Assembly (NCBI GenBank): GCA_035551455.1
Contig: DASZMZ010000334.1
Location: forward strand, 1-19,126
Direction: 5' to 3'
Source: Sulfopaludibacter sp035551455
Lineage (GTDB): Bacteria; Acidobacteriota; Terriglobia; Bryobacterales; Bryobacteraceae
DNA: 19,126 nucleotides
A program made the translations under genes and the position numbers. Within the stretch, counting starts at the first letter, position 1. Every line of letters begins with the position of its first letter. Below the pieces are notes generated by a model that ran no database searches, was not told the DNA's origin, and saw only the letters and a program-made list of their open reading frames with translations. Shown here piece by piece: positions 13,412-19,126 of this stretch.

Positions 13412-14086
13412 ATGATTGAAATCGTTCCCTCAATTCTTTCCGCGGACTTCGCGCGTCTGGCCGACGAGATCGCCCGTGTGGAGCGCGGCGGCGCCCGTAT
13501 GCTGCACCTGGATGTGATGGACGGCCACTTTGTGCCGAACCTGACCATCGGGCCTCCCGTGGTGGAATCCATCCGCAAGGCGACGCGTTCCCATCTGGAC
13601 GTCCACCTGATGATCGAGCATCCCGAGCGGTACGCCCCGGCGTTCGCGCAGGCGGGGGCCAATTCCGTTTCGGTCCACTGGGAGGCATGCACCCACCTGG
13701 ACGGCACCCTGGAATTGATCCGCAAAGAAGGCGCGATGGCGGGCGTGGTGCTGAATCCGGCCACCCCGGTCTCCGTGCTGGAAGACATTCTGGAAGTGGC
13801 GGATTACGTGCTGCTGATGAGCGTGAATCCAGGGTTTGGGGGACAGAAACTGATTCCGTACGTGCTCAACAAGGTGCGAAAGCTGGTTAGCATGAGGCGG
13901 AATAAGAACTTAGCGCTGCCCATCGAAATCGATGGCGGCGTGCATCAGAACAATCTGGCGGAGGTGGTCCGCGCCGGGTGTGATTGGATCGTCACAGGGT
14001 CTGCCATCTTTCACAGTCCCGATCCGGAAGCCACAGTTCGCGAAATGCGGGAGATCGCGGCACGAGCCACCGCCGTGCAAGTCTAA
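13412..14086 (+). CDS. rpe: Ribulose-phosphate 3-epimerase
   Basis: This is a 224-residue TIM-barrel enzyme of the usual length. It interconverts ribulose 5-phosphate and xylulose 5-phosphate in the pentose phosphate pathway and Calvin-type cycles. Family motifs are present in order: PSILSADF near the N-terminus (with Ser7), HLDVMDGHFVPN with the metal-ligand His and catalytic Asp (about 33-35), DVHLMIEHP with a metal-ligand His, VNPGFGGQ in the phosphate-binding loop, and EIDGGV with the second catalytic Asp. The cytoplasmic enzyme appears intact. It is the first gene of a six-gene run, 10 bases ahead of the bamD-like gene. Confidence 0.95.
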   Translation: MIEIVPSILSADFARLADEIARVERGGARMLHLDVMDGHFVPNLTIGPPVVESIRKATRSHLDVHLMIEHPERYAPAFAQAGANSVSVHWEACTHLDGTLELIRKEGAMAGVVLNPATPVSVLEDILEVADYVLLMSVNPGFGGQKLIPYVLNKVRKLVSMRRNKNLALPIEIDGGVHQNNLAEVVRAGCDWIVTGSAIFHSPDPEATVREMREIAARATAVQV

Positions 14087-14096
14087 GTGAATTCTT

Positions 14097-15599
14097 ATGT
14101 TTCGATACGTCAATCGTAATCTTGTCGTCTTAGGGACCGTAGCGGTCATTCTCATTGCCAGCGGCTGCCGCAAGAAGGCCTACGAGAATCCCATCACGAA
14201 GGACACGCAGCAGCCCGATAAGGTGCTGTTCGACACCGCCATCGACGATATCGAGCATGGCCGGTATGAGCGCGCGCGCCTCACGCTGCAGACGCTGATG
14301 AACACCTACGACACCAGCGAATATCTGGCGAAGGCGAAACTCGCCGTGGCCGATAGCTGGTTCCGGGAAGGCGGCTCGCACGGCTACGCTCAGGCTGAGG
14401 CCGAGTTCAAGGATTTCATTCTGTTCTATCCGCAGATGGAAGAAGCCGCCGAAGCGCAGATCAAGATCTGCAAGATGGAATACCAGCAGATGGACAAGAG
14501 CGATCGCGATCCGCTGCACGCTTACAAAGCGCAGGAAGAGTGCAAGCAGGTGGTGATGCAGTTCCCCAACAGCAAGTTCGCGCCGGAAGCGCTGCAGTAC
14601 ATGCGCAACGTGCAGGAAGTGCTGGCCGATGAGGAGTACAAAGTCGGCGTCTTCTACAGCAAGAAGGGCAGTTTCCCGGCCATGGCGAATCGTCTGCAGG
14701 CGCTGACGGATCAGTTTCCGCTGTACAGCAATGCAGCCGATGCTTTGTGGCTGGAAGGTCTGGCCTACCAGCGCATGGGCGACAATTTCGAAAGTCAGCA
14801 GGCGGCGGCCTACACCAAACTGGTGCGCGAGTATCCCACCAGCGGCCACGTCGCCGAGGCGACCTCACGATTGAAGAGCATGAACCGGCCGATTCCGGAA
14901 GCCGATCCGGTGTCGTATGCGCGCGCCAAACACGACCAGGACAATAAGCAGAAACGCAGCCTGCTGGGCAGGGCGTGGGGGCCGTTCAGCTCGCGTCCGG
15001 ATATGACGATGGCCGCCAAATCCGGCAACCCGTCGATGCTGGGTCTGCGTCCCGGCACTCCGGCCAGCATCCCGGCATTCGCCGCAGGCGCCGGCGGCAC
15101 CAGCGCCAATCCCGGTACGGGCGGAACGGATTCGAACGTCACCGGCAGCGTTGTTGGCAATACGTCTCTCATCGATAAGGCGCCGAACGAATTGCCTGGC
15201 GCGGTGAATCCGGCCACCAACGGGTCGGCTCCGGCGACTGCCACTCCGGCTGGGGCCGCGGCAGTTCCGGCCACGTCAGCTCCCGCCGCGGCAGTTCCGG
15301 CCACGTCAGTTCCGGCGGCGGGCTCGCCCGATCCGGCCGCGAAGCCGATCAACCCCAACGCCGCGCTTCCCATGAACCACACCGGCACCGCGAAACCGCG
15401 CAGCCTGGCGCAGCAGCAGAAGGACATGGTGAAGCAACAGGCCCTGTTCAAGAAGTCTCAGGACCGGCAGAAGAAGGCGCAGGCGGAAGCCGATAAGAAG
15501 AAGGCGGCCGACGACGCCAAGGCAGGCAAGAAGAAAAAGGACCAGCCGAAGGCGCCGGATGGGCAGACCCCGGCTGCGACGCCATCCGGGAAACAATGA
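14097..15599 (+). CDS. bamD: BamD-like outer-membrane assembly lipoprotein with long low-complexity C-terminus
   Basis: This is a 500-residue lipoprotein. The hydrophobic N-terminus ends in a lipobox, LIASGC, with Cys24 as the lipidated residue. Residues about 38-270 are tetratricopeptide-like helices (FDTAIDDIEHGRYERARLTLQ, then repeated ALxxYP-type turns such as FKDFILFYPQ and LVREYPTSGH), as in BamD of the outer-membrane protein insertion machine. BamD is usually about 250 residues. Here about 230 residues follow, rich in Ala, Pro, Gly and Thr, with a 30-base tandem repeat, and ending in a Lys-rich tail. Whether this is functional BamD or a related lipoprotein is uncertain. It lies 10 bases after rpe and overlaps the response regulator start by 4 bases (ATGA). 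Confidence 0.75.
   Translation: MFRYVNRNLVVLGTVAVILIASGCRKKAYENPITKDTQQPDKVLFDTAIDDIEHGRYERARLTLQTLMNTYDTSEYLAKAKLAVADSWFREGGSHGYAQAEAEFKDFILFYPQMEEAAEAQIKICKMEYQQMDKSDRDPLHAYKAQEECKQVVMQFPNSKFAPEALQYMRNVQEVLADEEYKVGVFYSKKGSFPAMANRLQALTDQFPLYSNAADALWLEGLAYQRMGDNFESQQAAAYTKLVREYPTSGHVAEATSRLKSMNRPIPEADPVSYARAKHDQDNKQKRSLLGRAWGPFSSRPDMTMAAKSGNPSMLGLRPGTPASIPAFAAGAGGTSANPGTGGTDSNVTGSVVGNTSLIDKAPNELPGAVNPATNGSAPATATPAGAAAVPATSAPAAAVPATSVPAAGSPDPAAKPINPNAALPMNHTGTAKPRSLAQQQKDMVKQQALFKKSQDRQKKAQAEADKKKAADDAKAGKKKKDQPKAPDGQTPAATPSGKQ
15255..15309 (+). repeat. 25-base direct repeat with 30-base period in the bamD-like gene
   Basis: A 25-base sequence at 15255-15279 recurs exactly at 15285-15309. Each unit adds ten residues of the type AAAVPATS(A/V)P to the disordered tail, so the reading frame is kept. 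It is a likely site of length variation between strains. Confidence 0.85.
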
Positions 15600-16405
15600 G
15601 CCGCGTTCTGCTGGTGGACGACAGTCCCCATGCACAGCGGATGGGCGAGCGGATCCTCAGCGATGAGGGCTACGAAGTAGTCACCGTCAGCAATGCCGAT
15701 TCGGCGCTGGTGCGCCTGGAAGATGTGGATCCGGACGTGGTGCTGGCCGATACGGTGATGCCGGGCCGCACCGGCTACGACATCTGCCAGTACATCAAGA
15801 TGAGTCCGCGGCTGAAGCATGTCCGCGTGATTCTGACGGCCGGCGTCCTGGAACCGTTCGACGAGGCGCAGCTTGAGCGTGCTTCCGCCGACAGCACGTT
15901 GAAGAAACCGTTCGAAGCCAGCGCCCTGCTGGCCGCCATTAAGCCGCTCGCCGAACAGTCCGCCAAACTTCGCGCGGAGAATGCGGGCGGGCCGGCCGGC
16001 AGCGCTTCCGCACGGAAAGCCGACGCGCCGGTAGCGCCTTTCATCGCGGTGGTGGATGCCGAACAGGTGCGCGCCGCGGTGACCATAGCACTGGATGCCG
16101 CCATGGACAATATGGTGGACGAGATTACGCGCCACGTGCTGGCGGCGTTGAATACCGATAAGGCGCATGCAGGCGAGGTGGCGGCCGCCCCTCCTCTCGC
16201 AACGCCTCATGCACCGCCTCATGCACCACCTGCCGCAGTATCGGTTCCGGTGGCGGCCGCTCCCAAAGCGCCGGCTTCCTTCTCATCGAGAATCAGCCCC
16301 GTGCGGCGCGTGAGTCCCTTGCGTCCCCGTTCCGGTTCTATACTCGGATTAGACATTAGCCGGCCCGAACCGCCGGCTGACGAACCCGACGCAGACTCCG
16401 AATAG
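15596..16405 (+). CDS. Response regulator receiver protein with disordered C-terminal extension
   Basis: This is a 269-residue protein. Residues about 3-118 are a receiver domain: acidic pair Asp8-Asp9 in LLVDDS, phosphoacceptor Asp52 in VVLADTVMP, Thr81 in ILTAG and the conserved Lys in LKKPF (about 103-104). No known output domain follows. A short helical stretch (about 150-187, VDAEQVRAAVTIALDAAMDN) leads to a Pro/Ala-rich tail ending in a conserved-looking SILGLDIS near residue 250. No sensor kinase is adjacent on this strand; the partial hybrid kinase at the right edge is on the other strand and 2 kb away. The ATG overlaps the bamD-like stop (ATGA). Role unknown, perhaps a partner-binding regulator. 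Confidence 0.85.
   Translation: MSRVLLVDDSPHAQRMGERILSDEGYEVVTVSNADSALVRLEDVDPDVVLADTVMPGRTGYDICQYIKMSPRLKHVRVILTAGVLEPFDEAQLERASADSTLKKPFEASALLAAIKPLAEQSAKLRAENAGGPAGSASARKADAPVAPFIAVVDAEQVRAAVTIALDAAMDNMVDEITRHVLAALNTDKAHAGEVAAAPPLATPHAPPHAPPAAVSVPVAAAPKAPASFSSRISPVRRVSPLRPRSGSILGLDISRPEPPADEPDADSE
16204..16227 (+). repeat. 12-base tandem repeat in the response regulator gene
   Basis: GCCTCATGCACC occurs twice in direct succession (16204-16215 and 16216-16227). It encodes the Pro-His-Ala-Pro pattern in the disordered tail and is in frame. Confidence 0.8.
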
Positions 16406-16411
16406 AAAAGT

Positions 16412-16912
16412 ATGCCCGACAACAGCTTCGACGTAGTTTCCAAGATTGAAATGCCGGAAGTGCACAATGCCGTGCAACAGGCGATGAAAGAGATTCAGCA
16501 GCGCTTCGATCTGAAGGATTCGCACTCCAGTATCGAGATGAACGAGAAGGATAAGAAACTCGTTCTCGCCAGCTCCGACGAATTCAAGCTGAAAGCCATC
16601 TCTGAGATTCTGCAAAGCAAACTGGTGAAACGCCAGGTGCCGCTGAAGGGCTTGAGCTACGGCACCATCATTCCCAGCGCCGGATCGAGCGTGAAGCAGG
16701 AAGTGACGCTCCAGCAGGGCATCACCATTGAGAAAGCCCGCGACATCGTCAAGAAGATCAAGGACAGCAAGTTGAAGGTGCAGGCGTCGATTCAGGGCGA
16801 CTTCGTGCGTGTGGCGAGTAAGGATCGCGATACGCTGCAGAGCGTGATCAAGCTGCTGCGCGATAGCGATTTCGGCATCGACATGCAGTTCATCAATTAT
16901 CGATCGAACTGA
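16412..16912 (+). CDS. yajQ: YajQ family cyclic di-GMP/nucleotide-binding protein
   Basis: This is a 166-residue cytoplasmic protein of the usual family length. It starts MPDNSFDVVSKIEMPEV, continues with QQRFDLKDS, and has KLVKRQVPLKGL and LQQGITIEKARDIVKKIKDSKLKVQA, all typical of YajQ. Some YajQ proteins bind cyclic di-GMP and act as effectors; a binding specificity cannot be read here. It starts 6 bases after the response regulator stop, and its stop abuts the TTG start of the following hydrolase gene, so it sits within the operon. A TATACT hexamer at 16339-16344, inside the preceding gene, could be an internal promoter. Confidence 0.93.
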   Translation: MPDNSFDVVSKIEMPEVHNAVQQAMKEIQQRFDLKDSHSSIEMNEKDKKLVLASSDEFKLKAISEILQSKLVKRQVPLKGLSYGTIIPSAGSSVKQEVTLQQGITIEKARDIVKKIKDSKLKVQASIQGDFVRVASKDRDTLQSVIKLLRDSDFGIDMQFINYRSN

Positions 16913-17572
16913 TTGCCGCGACTGATCCAATCTCATTCTCTCTCCGGTCCGGCAGGGCGGCTGGAAGCTCTGCTGGAGGAGCCGGAGCACGGCGAGCCGC
17001 GCTTTGCGGCGCTGGCCTGCCATCCGCATCCGCTCTACGGCGGCACCATGCACAACAAGGTGGTCTACCGTCTGGCGCGCGGTCTGCGGCATGCGGGCGG
17101 CGTGGTGCTGCGCTTCAACTTTCGCGGAGTGGGCGGCAGTGAAGGCCAACATGCCAATCTGACGGGTGAAATCGAGGACGCGCGCGCGGCGCTGGCATGG
17201 CTGCGCCAGCGGTATCCGGCACTGCCGTATGCGCTGGCAGGTTTCAGCTTCGGGTCGCGCGTGATCACGCGGCTAGGCTGCGAGGCGGCGGACGCGCGCT
17301 TCCTGATGGCTCTCGGCTTTCCCACGCGGATGGGCGCGGCGTCGTACCTGGAAGCTTGCGCGGCTCCCCGAATCTTCATCCAAAGTACGCACGACGAGTT
17401 CGCTCCGCGCGCCGATATGGAGGAGTTGTACGAACGGCTGTCCGGTCCGAAAGAACTGCACTGGGTGGAGGCCGCGGACCACTTCTTCGCCGGCGCGCTG
17501 GACGCGCTGGAAGAACGGGTGCGTGTCAGCGCGGCGGAGAATGCAGGCCGCAATCCCGCGAACTCGACTTGA
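16913..17572 (+). CDS. Alpha/beta hydrolase (COG2945-like, dienelactone-hydrolase type)
   Basis: This is a 219-residue cytoplasmic hydrolase of the usual family length. CHPHPLYGGTMHNKVV (about 36-51) is the characteristic HPHP segment of this group. The nucleophile elbow is GFSFG with Ser112, the acid is likely Asp161 in STHDEFAP and the base His190 in AADHFF. The natural substrate of the family is not established. The start is TTG 16913, directly after the yajQ stop. There is no Shine-Dalgarno, and translational coupling is likely. It lies 31 bases ahead of tdk. Confidence 0.85.
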   Translation: MPRLIQSHSLSGPAGRLEALLEEPEHGEPRFAALACHPHPLYGGTMHNKVVYRLARGLRHAGGVVLRFNFRGVGGSEGQHANLTGEIEDARAALAWLRQRYPALPYALAGFSFGSRVITRLGCEAADARFLMALGFPTRMGAASYLEACAAPRIFIQSTHDEFAPRADMEELYERLSGPKELHWVEAADHFFAGALDALEERVRVSAAENAGRNPANST

Positions 17573-17603
17573 CGGCGTAACTGTGCAATCCTGAACGGTT
17601 CCT

Positions 17604-18212
17604 ATGGACATCATCACCGGCAATGTCGGATGGATTGAAGTAATCTGCGGCCCCATGTTTTCGGGCAAGAGCGAAGAGTTGATCAGGCGCCTGCGCAGGG
17701 CCATGATTGCGCGCAAGCGGGTGGAGGTTTTCAAACCGACCATCGACAACCGCTACTCCGACGATGAGATTGTGTCTCACGGCGACCTGCGGATGAAATC
17801 GCAAGTAGTCACCAGCGCCACCGAGATCGTCGAGCGCATCGACTGGCGCAGCGAAGTGGTGGGCGTGGACGAGGCCAACTTCATGGGTCCCGGTCTGGTG
17901 GAAGTGGCGCAGCGCCTGGCCGACAGCGGCAAGCAGGTGATCATCGCCGGCTTGGATACGGACTACCTGGGCCGTCCCTTCGCACCCATGCCGGACCTTT
18001 TGGCGCATGCCGAATCCATCACCAAGACCCTGGCCATCTGCGTACGCTGCGGCAATCCGGCCAAGCACACGCAGCGTCTGCGCGGCTCCGACGACCTGAT
18101 TGTAGTAGGCGCTTCCGACATGTACGAAGCGCGCTGCCGCCGGTGCTTCGAACCGGGAATTCCCAAACAGACCGAACTCGACTTCGTGAAGGCCAAACGC
18201 CAGGAAAAGTAG
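17604..18212 (+). CDS. tdk: Thymidine kinase (type II)
   Basis: This is a 202-residue enzyme of the usual family length. It phosphorylates thymidine to dTMP with ATP in pyrimidine salvage. GPMFSGKS (about 16-23) is the P-loop. DEA (89-91) carries the catalytic Glu90. Two Cys pairs, CVRC (146-149) and CRRC (178-181), form the structural zinc site. The residue after DEA, normally Gln (DEAQF), is Asn here (DEANF). The fold is otherwise complete. It is the last gene of the six-gene run and its stop lies 1 base from the stop of the convergent histidine kinase gene. Confidence 0.93.
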   Translation: MDIITGNVGWIEVICGPMFSGKSEELIRRLRRAMIARKRVEVFKPTIDNRYSDDEIVSHGDLRMKSQVVTSATEIVERIDWRSEVVGVDEANFMGPGLVEVAQRLADSGKQVIIAGLDTDYLGRPFAPMPDLLAHAESITKTLAICVRCGNPAKHTQRLRGSDDLIVVGASDMYEARCRRCFEPGIPKQTELDFVKAKRQEK

Positions 18213-18213
18213 G

Positions 18214-19126
18214 TCAGCCTTCGCCGCATCTTTCCTTCGCCCGCGCCAGCGTGCGGAACAGCCGGTCCAGTTTGCCCCGCGTCTGCAGCGCCTGATTGAC
18301 CTTGGCGATCAGAGCTTCCACCGAGTAGGGCTTCTGCAGCACATCGGTAATGCCGGAGCCGGAAAAGCGGCGGGATATCTCGGCTTCGTTGTAGCCGCTC
18401 GACAGGATGATGGGTGTATCCGGACAGGCGCGGCGGATCAGCGGAATGGCCTGCTCCCCCGTCATCACCGGCATGGTGAGATCGAGCACTACCACCGAGA
18501 TCCGATCCTCGCGCCGCAGGAGTTCGAGAGCGTCCAGCCCGTTCGACGCGGTGACCACGTCAAAACCCCGCGACCCGAGCGCCGACGCGGCGGTGCGCAA
18601 CACGATCTCTTCATCGTCTACCACCAGGACGGTGTAGCCGGTAGCACCGTGCGCCGCGGCAGACCTCGGCTCTTCCACTTCGACCGGGACATGCTCGAAA
18701 AGCGGCAGCAGGATGGTGAAGGTAGTGCCGGCGCCCAGGCGACTGGCCACCGTGATATCGCCTTTGTGGCCCTTGACGATGCCCAAGACGGCAGCCAGAC
18801 CGAGACCGCGGCCGGTAAACTTCGTAGTGAAAAACGGGTCGAAGATACGGTGCTGCGTCTCTTCGGCCATGCCGATGCCGCTATCGGTGACTTCCAGCAA
18901 AACGTAGCTCCCGGCGGGCACCTGCGTGTGGAGGTATTCGCTGACCGAAGGAAAAGTGCGATGCGTGAGAGCGGTGCGGATTTTGATAAAGCCCGGATCG
19001 GTTCCAATCGCCTCCGAGGCATTGATCATCAGGTTCATGACCACCTGCTGCACCTGGCCGCGATCGGCCTCAATGAAGCAGGCCTGCGGATCCAGATTCA
19101 CCTCCACGCTGACGTTGTGTGAGATG
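18214..19126 (-). CDS. Hybrid sensor histidine kinase with C-terminal receiver, partial (N-terminus outside window)
   Basis: Only the C-terminal 303 residues are in the window, and the frame stays open to the right edge, so the sensor and dimerisation parts are outside. The catalytic ATPase domain shows the N box in NLMINASEA, the G1 box in DSGIGM, the F box in FDPFFTT and the G2 box in GRGLGLAAVLGI. After a short linker a receiver domain follows: VVDDEE, phosphoacceptor Asp in VVVLDLTMP, Ser in ILSSGY and Lys in LQKPY. The order is that of a hybrid kinase with a C-terminal receiver. The signal and the target are not visible. It converges on tdk with a 1-base gap. Confidence 0.9.
   Translation of the reverse strand, partial: ISHNVSVEVNLDPQACFIEADRGQVQQVVMNLMINASEAIGTDPGFIKIRTALTHRTFPSVSEYLHTQVPAGSYVLLEVTDSGIGMAEETQHRIFDPFFTTKFTGRGLGLAAVLGIVKGHKGDITVASRLGAGTTFTILLPLFEHVPVEVEEPRSAAAHGATGYTVLVVDDEEIVLRTAASALGSRGFDVVTASNGLDALELLRREDRISVVVLDLTMPVMTGEQAIPLIRRACPDTPIILSSGYNEAEISRRFSGSGITDVLQKPYSVEALIAKVNQALQTRGKLDRLFRTLARAKERCGEG

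Noticed and set aside
15255..15309. The tandem repeat in the bamD-like gene as a CRISPR or mobile element
   Set aside because: Only two units, in frame and coding for low-complexity residues, with no spacers.
16349..17152. A 267-codon open frame on the minus strand antisense to yajQ and the hydrolase
   Set aside because: Both opposite-strand genes are well-known families with intact motifs; this frame has no recognisable content.

Overview
The window is GC-rich, densely packed bacterial chromosome. The protein set (stand-alone M50 protease with a tetratricopeptide-like tail, FecR-domain protein with an acidobacterial-style C-terminus, very long BamD-like lipoprotein, ureide-permease-type transporter, start sites without Shine-Dalgarno sequences) suggests an Acidobacteriota member, perhaps of the Solibacter/Bryobacter group. 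This is inference from protein character; no rRNA or tRNA gene is present to confirm it.

Layout. (1) 1-5446, minus strand: five co-directional genes with gaps of 6-42 bases, in transcription order an M50 metalloprotease, a ten-helix DMT/ureide-permease-like transporter, a mutarotase-like protein of unknown function, a chimeric membrane protein (degenerate JAMM domain, transmembrane helix, TonB C-terminal domain) and an MgtC/DUF4010 membrane protein that runs off the left edge. (2) 5485-7264, plus strand: a secreted M28 peptidase and a small membrane zinc-ribbon protein. (3) 7267-8537, minus strand: TtcA-type tRNA thiolase and a secreted cupin. (4) 8571-10621, plus strand: a secreted alpha/beta hydrolase overlapping an RsmB-type rRNA cytosine methyltransferase. 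(5) About 10622-12500: a visibly lower-GC accessory segment with two convergent genes, a J-domain-like membrane protein with NPD in place of HPD, and a PD-(D/E)XK-like protein with its own strong Shine-Dalgarno and a palindrome upstream. (6) 12540-13295, minus strand: a FecR-domain protein. (7) 13412-18212, plus strand: a six-gene operon-like run, rpe, bamD-like, response regulator, yajQ, alpha/beta hydrolase, tdk. (8) 18214-19126, minus strand: the C-terminal end of a hybrid histidine kinase, entering from the right edge.

The most general signal is regulatory. At most gene-cluster starts a TAnnnT -10-like hexamer lies 6-9 bases before the start codon with no Shine-Dalgarno, which predicts leaderless or near-leaderless transcripts. 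The PD-(D/E)XK-like gene in the low-GC segment does not follow this style: it has a canonical GAGGAG site, which fits recent acquisition.

The least ordinary proteins are the JAMM-like/TonB chimera and the two accessory-segment proteins. I see no CRISPR array, tRNA or rRNA gene, insertion sequence, integrase or recognised defence or biosynthetic system. No gap without a gene exceeds 300 bases; the longest (12309-12539) is described among the features.
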